Source of the DNA: Lingula anatina
Taxonomy: Eukaryota; Brachiopoda; Lingulata; Lingulida; Lingulidae
DNA: 64,000 nt
Reading direction: 5' to 3'
NCBI RefSeq assembly: GCF_001039355.2
Contig: NW_019776026.1
Span: forward strand, 13,985 to 77,984
Both the position numbers and the translations under genes were made by a program. Of this stretch, positions 1 through 11,189 are shown in pieces (the first letter of the stretch is position 1; each line of letters begins with the position of its first letter). The notes below the pieces were generated by a model, which was given only the letters and a program-made list of their open reading frames with translations, was not told where the DNA came from and made no database searches.

Positions 1-2550
1 CCTGTCTGAATATAGACTAAATATTGTCAGTCAGAAAAATTATATGAATTGGAATAATCCAAGGTTGCCCAAGTTTTGCAAATTTGCGTAAAATCAAGCG
101 AGGTTTGGAGAAGAGTTGGATAAGAAACAATTAAGGCGACGAGTACGGCAACGAATAAAAACTAACAGAATCTATCGACATATATACTGAGTAGTTCTGG
201 TTGTTTTCTTACCTCATTTTCTAGTCTCAGTGCCAACAGTCTTAAACTAGTATGGTTTCAATTGATAGATATACCGTAGAAAATCATTAAGGTTATTTTG
301 TGCTCGTTAACTTGGTTATTGGATACATATTGTTGAATAGCACGTAGGTAAAATGTGGCTTAAGTAAATGTGGGGAGTTTTGTGTAGTACTCATACAATG
401 CAACTTGGTAATTAAGTTGAATATATGCGCAGTTGAAAATAATATCAAGAATACAAAGTAAATGAAGGCATTCCGAGACTGTGTTTTTTTTTTAATTCTT
501 GCTATTTTCAACTGTGATTAATAGGGCAATTAATTTGGAACTACTTGTGTCACTGTTATGGCTTGTGTTACTGCTAACTACAATGTAAGTTTAAGGTTAG
601 ATGTTTAGAAGAGAATTTCAAGTAAAACTGTATTTTAAAAAGAATTCATTTACATTTTTGATATTACATAAGGAAAAACTTAAATTTAGAGCCTGGTATT
701 CTCGATCCACGAGGCCAGCGGACTGACAGTTTTACCCCTATTCTTTATGAATTTGTTTACTCCTTAAATGATCTCGATCTGCCTGCATGAGCATTTGCCA
801 ACCTTTGATTCACCTTATCATGACAGCATTTTACACCTACTGTTCTTAGTCTAAACAATAAAGATTACCAAGTTACAAATAGATGAGCTGCGCCCGTCTA
901 CAGATTTTCATTAAAAGTTAATGCGAAATTGTGAAATGAGACGGAGTCGGGATGACGTCAGACCAATGTCATCTTGCCATCAGAAACTGAAGCGCAACCA
1001 TTGTGAAACGATTGTATAGGCCTATGTAAAAGATTTAATTGAATATGGAATTATAACCGGCTTTCTTTGGTCATCTATCCCCTCTTATAGTGTTCTTTGT
1101 AGTGTCAACGTAATATAATGATTTCCATACCGAAATAAACTGTTATTTCAAGGTAAAATGCTATTTTATTGGATGTTCCATTTATCGCACGGATAAGACA
1201 ACCGCACTGTGCTGTCTCAACTATCGCATCTCAACTATCGCATTTTTTTAAAAAAATAGCCTTGACTCTAATGCTAACTCTCTTTTAAGCACACGACTGG
1301 ATATTTGTTGATTTTTACGAACACCCCCACCCCCACCAATTATGCTCTTTGGGCCATTTACTTTTCACACCATGTAAGGTGACAATTCTTTTTAAATCGC
1401 TGTACCGAGGGGAATGGTATTTATTGACTCTCTTACAACGTAGGAAAGACTCTCCAGCTACTGTCAGAAGGGAACTCAAGGGAACTTCTCTAATAAAAAC
1501 TATGAATAGGGCTTTTGTTAATGACTTTTTAAGTGAGTGCTCAAGTAACATTCTAATTTTTACATTGTTTGTTTTAATTAATTTTTTTAAAATGAGGATG
1601 ATTATTATTATTATTATTATTATCATTATTTGTCATTTTCTTTCCTACTTCAGTTAGATAAACAGCAGCAATATGTAAGTCAATGATAATAAACTCTTGA
1701 TTGCAGAAACACCCGCAAACTATACAATGTACACCAATGAAAATACTATTTACTTTAAATACGTTTAAGCTCAAATTGTTGACACAAAAATAAGCGGTGC
1801 CCCCATTGACCTACCTGTAAAAGCAGCGTGGCTTCTTGGGGCCTATTAGACCAGTCTAATGAATGGAGCGTGTTTTTTTTTTTTTCAATTACATTTTTGT
1901 AGCTATCCTATCTGTGGATGATTCTGTTGATGAAGATCACATAAAAAGTAGGACAGGCAAAAGCAGGTTGCTTCTTTTGTTCCTGAAAAAATATGTACCA
2001 GTCATTACTTTAAAATTGTATTTTCTTTGGTAAATTTCATTTCACCAGTAAATTATTCTTTCCTCGCTTTCGCCGTATTGAAAAAAAAAAAACATGAACA
2101 TGTCTTGCTGAATATGCTTAAATGTCTGGATGTTCTTGCTTAAAAATCGAAAACATATTAATGCCATAGGCACTGAACATGCTTATGTAAAGTATAAGGG
2201 CATTTTAACCGCAAATGCACTACCTCTCTTTTGTAACTAAGCATTAGTCATTTTAAAAGCATAGCCAACTGAGAGTAAAAGAGACCTGGGAATTTTTTTC
2301 TCGGTGTATGATTACCCAAGAGTAATGACTAAAGCCCGATCACCTAGAGGATTGTAGTGAAAATAAGACTACAAATACATAACAGAACAGTAGCTTTAAT
2401 CTCATATTAATATTTCTCTAAAAGCGTTGAATGGTGGCTCCACAGGGACGATTAAAAGCCCCTCACGTAATGGGTTCGTGGGATGACTAAGTGTATGCTA
2501 TCTACACCTTTGTAAAATTGAACTAAATGGAAACTCAGCCGCCTCTGCCC
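1..2550. other. Gene-free stretch
   Basis: AT-rich sequence without a convincing exon on either strand. It holds an ATT microsatellite at 1601-1630, short homopolymer runs, and one TGACGTCA (CRE-type) octamer at 953-960. All open frames are short and lack paired splice signals or coding-like codon use. Confidence 0.6.
1601..1630. repeat. (ATT)n microsatellite
   Basis: About ten ATT units with one interruption (ATC near the end). The same trinucleotide family recurs at 9337-9361, 9661-9707 and 9769-9822. Confidence 0.9.
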
Positions 2551-2558
2551 ATCCAGGG

Positions 2559-2565
2559 TATAAAA
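2559..2565 (+). promoter_or_regulatory. Possible TATA box
   Basis: TATAAAA preceded by GGG and followed by GAACTGCAGCC, a GC-richer setting than the surroundings. A start site would be expected near 2590, and the first ATG lies at 2635. The inference rests on the motif and spacing only; no downstream gene could be assembled. Confidence 0.35.
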
Positions 2566-2634
2566 GAACTGCAGCCACATCTCGCCGGGACCAATCTTGC
2601 AATTTCATAGGGAATAGATTTTGTTAGGGTACAG

Positions 2635-2684
2635 ATGTTCATGATCACGTTATGTATTTTATTTTTACTGTCTTATTTATCCCA
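2635..2684 (+). CDS. Possible signal-peptide first exon
   Basis: The first ATG after the TATA box at 2559 opens a short hydrophobic frame, MFMITLCILFLLSYLS, which would suit a signal peptide. The frame stops soon afterwards unless a GTGGGA donor at 2685 is used (exon phase 2). I could not find a second exon that continues it convincingly, so this may be chance. A second in-frame ATG lies at 2641. Confidence 0.2.
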
Positions 2685-2689
2685 GTGGG

Positions 2690-4749
2690 AATAATCAGAG
2701 ATAGCGTATATTGGCGTAAGTGAGCGTATAGTCGAGCGATATTTCGTGGGATGTGGAGGAGGGTGAGATGTAAAGAATTGGCAGACAGGCGAGAGCGCGG
2801 CGAATAAACGAAAAAAGCTGACATAATTCTATATATAATTTTTGTCTTATGGAATCCATCTCTTGCACACAAGTGCTAATTCTCAATATTTTGTGCTTCG
2901 CCTCTGCATTTCTTTCTATGACGCCACTCCCATCTACTACTGATCACTCTGAGAAATTCTCTCCACCTCTTGCGGATTCTTAGCACATTTTCTAGCCTGG
3001 GGAGTAGTAACGGTTTTATCACTTTGCCAAATTTGCGCGAACATTCATTGCATTTTCACTTCTTTTTAAATTGCAAATTGTGCATAGAAATACCACTTGA
3101 GTCATCTAAAAGAGTGTTACCCTCAATAAAGAAACAAACACAGAAAAAATCGAGAATAAAAAGCTCACACAAGGTCCCTTTAACTGTGCAACTACGTGTC
3201 AAGGAAGGCGTTTGAAATTTATCCCAAGATAGGACTATATGTCCAATGGGTTCTTTCGGGTGTATTAGGATGGGTATCAAGCCAGAATTTATGTCCTGTC
3301 TCCCGACACTTAATGCACCGTGGTGTGACACCGGCTTGATCTCAGAACTGCGTACTAGTGTAGATATCTCTCTAGAAACACGTTCAAGTCGCCGCACAGC
3401 TCCCGTGCCAACTGGATACCAAACCAGAAAACAGTGTTACAAGCCGGTTGATGGTTTTGCGATCGTTTCACACTTATCTATGCTTTGCGATGAATGCTGA
3501 TATAAAATCAAGTAAATAAGTTGAGAACAGATTTAAAGCTGTTTTATTAGATAATCCAAAACACCGAAAGAGACGCCAGTGGAAAAAATACAAAACTGTG
3601 TAATTGTCACCATACATGTACGCTAAGGCTTCAAATGTTGTTTGTTTTATCGCTTTGCGTGCATACAGGTGAACATGAACATATTCCGTGTATTGTCGCA
3701 AATTGCCTAGATATGCTACTCGTGGAGCCACGGATACAGTATTGTTATATGGAGGTACATCTAAAACATTAAGCACATCAATAAAAACATGGTTCTGATC
3801 AGCCAAGTACCAGGTCACCGCAAATGCAAACTGCATATTCGGATCATGCCTTCCACATATATTGTATTTCCCTCATGTATAGGGTTTTTTTTTTCAAATC
3901 CAGTATCTTTTGTCAACAGCGCACGTCTTTGCCTCCGCCTTTATAACATCAGCAAAATGTCTAATTTTCCTGTAGAGAAGAACTTATCACTTGATCTTAT
4001 CAACACGGAAAGGCATATGTGCATAATTTTGCAGATGTGCACCCACAGTAAATATACCTTAGTGAAAAAAAATTGTACAAAGATCAACCCGAGTCAGGTA
4101 TATATTATGGTGAGATGAAATAAATTCATACCTGGCCATACAATATGTGATATGGATTCGGTACTGGCGTCATGTTGAACCACGACTTTGTACGCTAAAA
4201 ACAGTTTTGCACATGCAATAATATATATCTACTGCCGTATTGTTCACAAAACGTTCTGTATAGTGAGTACTGATACCAGCGACAACACATAGTCAGTTTC
4301 CACTGTTGTTGGGTTCAGTGCCATCTCTAAGGTACGGTTTGCCTGAAACCTTTGGCGACATCTTCACTGCAGACATTGCGCGCTTGCAATAACGGAAATT
4401 TCCTAAAGGGTCCTATAGAACCCTGTCAGAAATTGGCCCATAATTCTAAAGGGTCCTATAAGACATCTGTCCTAAAATTCTTATTCCTGTTGTCACCATT
4501 GGGCAGTTTCGATCAACATCAATGCCCAAATTAATTGATCTTATTTTTGCTTCTTTGTCCTCAACAGTGTCAGTCATATACAGTGTACGTGTAATCCACA
4601 GATGAACTCTCTCCTACTCTTATTCAATTTGTTTGGGATAGAAAAAAAAGAAGCAAACTACTGCTACACGGCATTCTACTCGTGAAAGAGCCCTAGTACA
4701 TATACATATACATACACATGGAGGTCAGATGGAAATATGTAACGTTAGT
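2690..4749. other. Stretch without assigned gene
   Basis: Several open frames of 80-120 codons occur here, including one of 120 codons on the minus strand at 3474-3836, but none shows a recognisable domain or good paired splice sites. A 15-bp direct repeat, CTAAAGGGTCCTATA, occurs at about 4403 and 4457. The 3' untranslated region of the minus-strand Ly6-like gene should lie just below 4750; I see no canonical AATAAA there, only AATAAG-type variants on the minus strand. Confidence 0.5.
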
Positions 4750-5130
4750 TTAAGAGAACATAGCCACAAAAGGAATGATCAGCACGGTGTAGATGGCGGC
4801 TCGGAGCGACCCTGCCCCCGTTGTGGGTCCAGTTGTAGTGACCGGGGCTTTAGTAGTGGTCATTTCCACCAAGGACATCGCGGACGGTTCCTTGTTACAG
4901 CCGTCACCGTTAGCGCATGCGCACTGCTGTCCAGAGATCGTGGGGGTGATGGACATGTTCGCATTTTGCACCATCTGGGATATCTGGTCTCTGAGCGTTG
5001 ACTGTTCGTTGTTTGGTGGTTGGGGCGGTCCCACTTTGGTGTCCATGGTGATAGGGGTACACCCTGTACTTCCGGCCTGTCCGCACATGCGCATCACCAT
5101 TGTCATGGTCGTCGAATAACTGGCCGTTTG
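4750..5130 (-). CDS. Ly6/uPAR-like GPI-anchored protein, exon 3 (last)
   Basis: Last coding exon of a three-exon minus-strand gene (exons 9985-10045, 7280-7509, 4750-5130; 223 residues in total). It starts after the acceptor TTCATTCCAG in phase 0, matching the phase 0 end of exon 2, and ends with TAA at 4750. It encodes residues 98-223: cysteines at about 113 and 121, a long loop, then CACANGDGCN (about 167-176), the C-x-C...CN ending expected of a Ly6/uPAR (three-finger) domain. A Thr-rich stalk (TTTKAPVTTTGPTTGAG) and a C-terminal hydrophobic tail (AAIYTVLIIPFVAMF) follow, the layout of a GPI-anchor signal with the anchor probably near Gly202-Ser205. The protein should sit on the outer cell surface; ligand unknown. 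The loop between Cys121 and Cys167 is much longer than in classical family members, so a divergent relative of the fold is possible. Confidence 0.65.
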   Translation of the reverse strand, partial: QTASYSTTMTMVMRMCGQAGSTGCTPITMDTKVGPPQPPNNEQSTLRDQISQMVQNANMSITPTISGQQCACANGDGCNKEPSAMSLVEMTTTKAPVTTTGPTTGAGSLRAAIYTVLIIPFVAMFS

Positions 5131-5339
5131 CTGGAATGAAAGGAAAATAGGCACATTTCAAACGTAGCCACCAATCGAGTTTGCAGGTACATGGATAGCA
5201 TGGTACCATACCTTCGTGTCATCGGAAGAGCAAACGTCATAATGACAATGAAGACACATTGCAATAAAAAAAATCAAATCAAAATATAAAGTATTTTAAT
5301 AGTTAAAAGAGTAAACACCGATTATGAAATTATGACACC

Positions 5340-7040
5340 TGACGGTCTTTGTGTGTGATTAGAAGCTTTCGAACTTCTGATAGAGGTACACGTTGCTGTC
5401 ATGGAGGAGTATAGAGAAATACCCCAATGAAGCTTCTGTTTCTTCAGATATTTTTTGATGTGAATTGTGCAACTCGTAGAACGTTGCAGTGAATTCGTCA
5501 TGTTTTCCCAAACTTTCCATGCAGTTTTCTTTGCATGGGCAAGCTGGGATACGGTGTCGCAGCCTATGCAAGTATAAACACTGGACATATATGTACCAAG
5601 ATTTCTGTGAACTAAGTAATGCACATATCTCACGAGCAGGAATGAAGCGGAACTTCTTGCTTTCTTGCTTATACCAAATGCAACCAAAAGGTCGGCCCTT
5701 CCTTGCTGTGGCAGAACAACTACTGCAAACACAACTACTGTTCGAACAATGATCTTAAAGCCAAGCATGATGGCATCTGCAATATGTACCATGATTCTGG
5801 AATCTGCTTCCCAATGGTTTTAGGGAGATAAGTTGGCCATGTGTTGAGCAGGGGCACAGTGCGGGCACAGTTGCACATGCTATATTTGTGTTAAGGAGTT
5901 TCAACAACTCTGTCTTGTTGTCGTTCACGCAAAGAAACTGTTTCCAGTTCCTTGTTATGGCGCAAGACAACTCCACCCGTCTTCGTTGTGTTGGGCCTCT
6001 CCTTCATGAAGGTTGCAGACCGCCCTTTCTCTGGTTCTTGCTTTTAGGCTGTTGTTGAAATACCGGTCTCATGCAACGTCTCCATTTTGAGCCTGATTTT
6101 GTTGGCTTTTGATTTGAGGGAACAAACACCTTTGCAGTGTCGTCACCAAATCTTGCCTCCGCCAGGTGTGGAAATGCTGTGCTGGCGAGTAACGCACCAT
6201 CCATAATGCTTACATCTGTTCTTGGCCTTACATGGAGATGAAAACTTCACGTGTTGCTCAAGGCAATCTATAAGGTGAGAATTCTGCCGTGGCAAACGGA
6301 GCTGCCCAAAGAAAGATAGAAATAGTGGAATTGGGTGGTTTTCATTGCTGAAAAAGCTGCCCAAGTCACCATTTCTTGTCTGGCATGCAACATATACATG
6401 TAACCTTGAACAGAGAGAAGATTCACTTTGGAAAAAACTGGCCTTTGAGTCGCCTTACAGGAGAGTTGTGCTTGTTTGTTGAACGGTACTGTGTTGTTTC
6501 TGGTAATGGTAGCTGTTATTGGCTTTGTATTTGTCAGAAGACGCTCCTTCACGAAGGTTGCATACCGCCCTTTGCCATTTGTTTGTATGGACGTGTGGTA
6601 CTCAGTTCATTCCTTTTCCATTATGTCCATTAATTGTGGTCTGGCAATGTCTAAACTCTCCTCCTGAAATGGGTTTCCCTTGTCGTCGATTATATTCACC
6701 AGTGAATTAAATTGTTTGGCAAATATCCTCTGGGTGGCATCAGTTTGCTCATGGCAGTTTGTTTGGCTGCCACTCTCTCTTTTTCCTACAATGGATGCTT
6801 CAAACTCCTCAAATGGGTTCTGGCCCAGCTACAGCCCATCGCAGAAGAGCTTCGTCATCAGGTGTCAGTCCAAACATTCCACCTTCATTTTTCATCACCC
6901 CGTTGTTTTGCTCATGGCCATGGTCAATGGCGATCAAAAAAGGCAAATGTTCTTTGAAACTTGTCCAAAACGAGCTTCCCCTTCAGGAATTTTTGAGCAA
7001 CATCAGCATGGGTTGCACCAAGGCTACACACGTAAGTTCT
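5340..7040 (-). pseudogene. Decayed mobile-element-like ORF (GCDTVS family) in Ly6-like intron 2
   Basis: Reading down the minus strand, blocks of one long ORF appear in shifting frames. They include a segment near 7000 (LKGKLVLDKFQRTF), IDHGHEQNNGV at about 6928, LLRWAVAGPE near 6810, KERLLTNTKPITATITRNN near 6550, FFSNENHPIPLFLSFFGQLRL near 6345 read in part, DDTAKVFVP near 6140, NWKQFLCVNDNKTELL near 5940, IIVRTV near 5750, and GCDTVSQL with KKTAWKVW near 5550. I recall the same blocks in the same order from large, multi-copy uncharacterised proteins predicted in many invertebrate genomes. The GCDTVS...G-K-K-A block and an acidic segment before it resemble the H3TH and PIN core of FEN1/XPG-like nucleases; that link is inference. 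At least four frame changes and in-frame stops make this copy dead, and the acidic DTD-type residues expected after IIVRTV appear to be missing. It lies in the same orientation as the host gene. Confidence 0.6.
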
Positions 7041-7279
7041 CATCGGGCGTAATGAGTATAGTTTAGACAAGATATGTGCATCAAGAGCCTTGTGTACTTA
7101 CACAGCTTCTTCAGAGTGATGCTAATATGACAACATAAATTAACATAGATATTAACATACCTGTACATAAAAAAAAAAAACAATTTGAGACCATCCTTTT
7201 GCATTGGTTGATAGGAAAATATGTTTATTTGTACTGGTTGCTAGGAAAATGGTGTCTATAGTAACTGCCCTATACTTAC

Positions 7280-7509
7280 ATCTTGGCCAATCGGCGTGGA
7301 GGCAGAAATATCCACTTGCAGATCTGTCAGTGTGCAAGGGTTATCCCCGCAAGGCATCGTTTCAGTACTGGTGCCATCATAGCAAGCTGTATCGTTCATC
7401 CCTGGCACAGATGAAGGAAGGATGCTATCCCAGTCCATGCCCTCGATTTGAGGCATACCGCTGTACCGCATGTGGAGGAACATGCAAAATCGGCAGTCTC
7501 TGGCGCTTC
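7280..7509 (-). CDS. Ly6/uPAR-like GPI-anchored protein, exon 2
   Basis: Middle coding exon, 230 nt. The acceptor TTTTCATTCCAG precedes 7509, and the donor GTAAGTAT follows 7280. It enters in phase 1, completing a Gly codon begun by exon 1, and leaves in phase 0, so both junctions agree with the neighbouring exons. It encodes residues 21-97. The mature N-terminus starts with RDCRFCMF, the C-x-x-C opening typical of Ly6/uPAR domains, followed by cysteines at about 63, 74 and 79. The whole mature protein has ten cysteines (26, 29, 63, 74, 79, 113, 121, 167, 169, 175), an even number that fits the disulfide-rich fold. No predicted function beyond a surface three-finger-type protein can be given. 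Confidence 0.65.
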
Positions 7510-7805
7510 CTGGAATGAAAATCATAATGAAGCGTGATAAAACTCAATCACAGGATAATCGTTAGTTTCCTATGTAAACAACTGTTTCATCTCTGCTTCA
7601 TGCCACCAAGAATATCCGACGTATGTTGTATTGCTGTGTATAACATTTAAAAAAAGTTTTATAAAAAAAAAAAGCAAGCAAGCAGAGAAGAGCATCATGC
7701 GATTTATGCAGTTAAAGGTGGATGGATATTGTTTTCCCAGTCTTAGTTGTATCATGCAGAAATGTTCTTGGAAAATTTTGACCAATTTCCAATAACCTTG
7801 GACAT

Positions 7806-7830
7806 CCCCCCCACCCCCACCCCCACCCCC
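7806..7830. repeat. C5A tract, G-quadruplex candidate
   Basis: C runs separated by single A bases (CCCCCCCA then CCCCCA units). The minus strand, which is the sense strand of the Ly6-like gene, carries four or more G runs here, so a G-quadruplex could form in the pre-mRNA of intron 1. Confidence 0.7.
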
Positions 7831-8310
7831 AGATCCACTCCTGGTAACACTATGACTCAAAGTGTTACACACGCACATCGTAATGATAAGGTTATCCGAA
7901 CGCAAATTCTACCTCCATTGTGACCTTTAACTGCCTTAAAGCTAATTCCATTTATTTCTGGTAGCACTGGGAATTTAAAAAAGCCTTTAAATACTGTTCG
8001 TACACCCAAAATTTGACACCCTTCATAGTGCCAGATTCAAGTTACATGTTGCTGAGATACGCTGCATTATCGGATAGAGTTGAGTCCAATATGGCGCCTA
8101 ACATGTCATGGGTGGTTCAAGTGCATTTTCTAAATGCATATTTGAATAAAAACAAACAAGGAGAGTCGCGTTATTGTTATTCAATTCACAGCTGTAAAAT
8201 GCATATACGCATAACTCAAAATGTTTAACTGAACCTGCTTTTTTAATTGCCAGTCCCTAAAAACGGTGCAATTCATTTAAGTTTAACAATAACTGCCTTG
8301 TATGGGTTGT

Positions 8311-8406
8311 CTATTCAGTGTCTATTAGCGGATTAGACGGCTAGCTTTGTAGTGGGTCGCCATATTTGATCCTCGGACTAGTTAGTCCCCTATTCTGAAT
8401 GGGGCC
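8311..8406 (-). mobile_element. Half copy of foldback MITE, TTA-flanked
   Basis: This segment is the reverse complement of the first half of the 177-bp element found at 33687-33863 and 37447-37623, ending in the same terminus (AATGGGGCC) followed by TTA at 8407. The other half is missing, so it is a truncated copy. It sits in intron 1 of the Ly6-like gene. Confidence 0.75.
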
Positions 8407-9336
8407 TTAGACTATTGCACACTATTGTACTCCAGTCAGCTGTTCATGCGCATAAGGTTGCGTGTATATTCCACTGGCCTGCATAAAAAAGCACTGCTGT
8501 TACGACCTTCTGTTTGCGAAAATGCGGTTTATCACTTTTCACAAATATTTTTCAGATTTGACATTTTTCTGGCTGCCAGGGGCAACAGCCACCAGGTGAA
8601 AATATTTACACGTAACAGTGTAAAAATAACAGCTCTCTGCCAAGCAGTTGTGTAATATACTACACATACAACGTTATACACATCAACTGAATAACAGTAC
8701 AATAAAACATACTGTACCAGTGCGGCAAAAATTCGTAGACCTTGATGCAAGTCTGATGATTGTTTAAATTTCAAAATTTCTACTCTGATTTATTAATTTG
8801 TATTCAGAGGGTTGTGTGATTACATGAACAAAATATCTCCATTCTGTCCCCACCAAAAACTATGATGGGCATTTTGATGCCGATTACCGTTTAAGGATAG
8901 TTAGGAAAATGTAGTAATGATGGTGTCAAATTTACGCGTTCGACGAAATTAAATACAGGTTCAATATATGTTATTTTCATTTTCCACCACGGTTCACAGA
9001 GCGTTATTGATAAATCTACATGCAGCTTTGCTCGATGCTCAATCCGAACTAATAGCAGATAACCAGCTTCTTCAGAATGCTTATTGATCGCGGCATCCAC
9101 AGCAGACAATATTGTATTTCTACAACCGGTTCCATGTGTAGTCTTCAGCGCTGATGGTTAATCTTTAGGCACGAGATCGTAAAAATAAGCTACAACTGAC
9201 GCTCAATCTAGTTTTGTTTACCGTTATACGCATTAGCTTTATACAGTGTATACACGACATAATTGCACCGAGTTAGTTGGTTTTCATTCAAAAGGGTTTT
9301 TAGAGTGATTGTGACTTTTATCAATATTTTCTGTAA

Positions 9337-9361
9337 AATAATAATAATAATAATAATAATA
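9337..9361. repeat. (AAT)n microsatellite
   Basis: Eight AAT units in intron 1 of the Ly6-like gene. Confidence 0.9.
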
Positions 9362-9626
9362 TAGAAAAAAATTAGCGTAACTGTTGCCCTTCTCTCACGA
9401 GCCACTTTGCTGAAAAAATCCGAAATTAGTGTAACTTATATCTGGGTATTAACAGAAACCATGGATATCTCTCCATATTACTCTACCATCCTTTCTTTCT
9501 CTCTCGTTCGGTGCTTTTCTCTTACACTGTACAATATTAACCTGCAAACCACAGTGAAACCTAAGACATTGCCAGTCAAATTTCAGTGTACCAAAATTCA
9601 GAAACGAACGTTTTAAAACACCTGTG

Positions 9627-9658
9627 TCCCTTTTTTATTAAACTTTTAGTGGTCTGTG

Positions 9659-9706
<48 letters not shown>

Positions 9707-9766
9707 TCATCTCTCAATATGCTCTTCATACCTTTATCCCTTTTCCGTATTAAATTTTAGTGGTCT

Positions 9767-9824
<58 letters not shown>

Positions 9825-9835
9825 ATATGTTCATC
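9627..9835. repeat. Two-copy tandem unit with ATT tracts
   Basis: A roughly 108-bp unit is repeated: a TTTTAGTGGTCTGT-containing block followed by an ATT array (9661-9707 and 9769-9822) and a CAATATG(C/T)TC(A/T)TC tail. The two ATT arrays have about 15 and 18 units. The repeat lies just inside intron 1, near exon 1 of the Ly6-like gene. Confidence 0.8.
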
Positions 9836-9984
9836 ATCTTGGCCTTGCCCATGGCGTTTTCAACACCGCCTGAGCAAACTACCCCGATATGTCATTCTTC
9901 ACTCCTTCAGACACCACACTGCAGAAAAATAAAAGATCATGACCATTCGGTGATCGTAAAACGCACAGGAGCTATACTACCTAC

Positions 9985-10045
9985 CATATTCCACTACCAG
10001 GGCTACCAAGACTGCAAACTTTAACACAATATTGCTGGCTGCCAT
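9985..10045 (-). CDS. Ly6/uPAR-like GPI-anchored protein, exon 1 (signal peptide)
   Basis: The ATG at 10045 has a good context (AAG before, G after) and opens MAASNIVLKFAVLVALVVEY, a typical signal peptide. Cleavage is likely shortly before the first cysteine, near residue 23. The exon ends at 9985 in phase 1 before GTAGGT. A second nearby GT (after 9981) would give phase 2 and break the frame into exon 2, which is why 9985 is chosen. Signal-peptide exons ending in phase 1 are common in Ly6-family genes. Confidence 0.65.
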
Positions 10046-10118
10046 CTTTCCTTCCTGTCGGTGCTGCAATGGTATATGCGCCTTAGTTAGAGATCAATGG
10101 TGACGAACTGTCAACAGG

Positions 10119-10125
10119 TTTTATA
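10119..10125 (-). promoter_or_regulatory. TATA box of the Ly6-like gene
   Basis: TATAAAA on the minus strand, 74 bp or more upstream of the ATG at 10045. Transcription would start near 10095 in TCACCATT, leaving a 5' leader of about 50 nt. A second TATATATA run lies at about 10168-10175. Confidence 0.45.
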
Positions 10126-11002
10126 CAGCTAATAGTTAATACCATTTCCAGTCAGTTTAAAGCTTGATATATATACAGAACCTTGATGATGCATCCCGGT
10201 GAAGGAGCAGTTCTCTGGATTTGATGAAACCAACACTGTTATTTGTGGAATCAGTTGGGTTGGCATTTTTGCCATAAATTAAAAAAAACAAGGTACTGTT
10301 TTGAAACATAATCGTACAATAAACAGTCCTTTGATTTCATTTTATAAAATAGGGAAATACTGCCTACAGAAAGTGCACAATTGAGCAAAGCTGAGGAGTT
10401 TGATAGTTGGAAGAGATTCGATAGTCTGGAGAGGGTTTCAATAACCACTGTATCAGTGCATTGGAACCTGCTAACATGCGCTGTACATATTTGGAGCAAG
10501 TATATATACCAGGGTCTTGGGGAATTTAATTACATAACATCATTTGCTCCTTTCTATTTTTCAACGGGACTTTTATAAAGGGCCCCTTATACAGAAAATA
10601 TCTATTTGCTGAATCTTTCCATGCTCCTTTTTTAGATCTTGAGGGAGACGAACTGCATTTCCCGGGATTGTTTAAGATAGCAGTCTAGTGCCCAGAACAT
10701 TAACTTGCAGCATATCTATCTTGTTATCGTTTTTTAATGGCATTGTTTTTTTTTTTTTTTTTACATAAGCCATAACTTAATGCTTTTGTGTCGCTGATCC
10801 CAGATTCATACTTTACTAAGAATTGGTATATATATTTTATATTTCATTTTTATCTTCCATTTCGTCTACTTTTCTATTTGTTTCATTTTTATTTTTATCC
10901 TTGGGTAGGAGTGAGGGGTCATGGATGATAAGAGGTATACTTTTTTGAGAAGCTTTTTACACACACAACCCTCGTTTTGCAAAGTGGGAGTTGTCTCATG
11001 CA

Positions 11003-11100
11003 ATCTCACTCCTTCTCCTCCTCCTCATTTCCTCCTCATCATCATTCCACCATCCTCATCCTCATTTCTTCCTCATCCTCCTCCTCCTCACCATCACCCA
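11003..11100. repeat. TCCTCA-rich polypyrimidine tract
   Basis: Nearly 100 bp of C and T with occasional A, built from CTCCTC and CATCCTC variants. A GA microsatellite follows 60 bp later at 11163-11189, so pyrimidine and purine tracts lie on the same strand close together and could pair or form triplex DNA. Confidence 0.8.
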
Positions 11101-11162
11101 GTACAGACTACATATATAATTTGCGTTTTGCCGCTGACGCAAAGGAAACTTTCATCACCGGG

Positions 11163-11189
11163 GAGAGAGAGAGAGAGAGAGAGAGAGAG
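11163..11189. repeat. (GA)n microsatellite
   Basis: Thirteen GA units. Confidence 0.9.

Noticed and set aside
3474-3836. 120-codon open frame on the minus strand starting MQFAFAVTWYLADQNHVFID
   Set aside because: Protein-like composition, but no recognisable domain, no good acceptor or donor and no neighbouring exon; left as unsupported.
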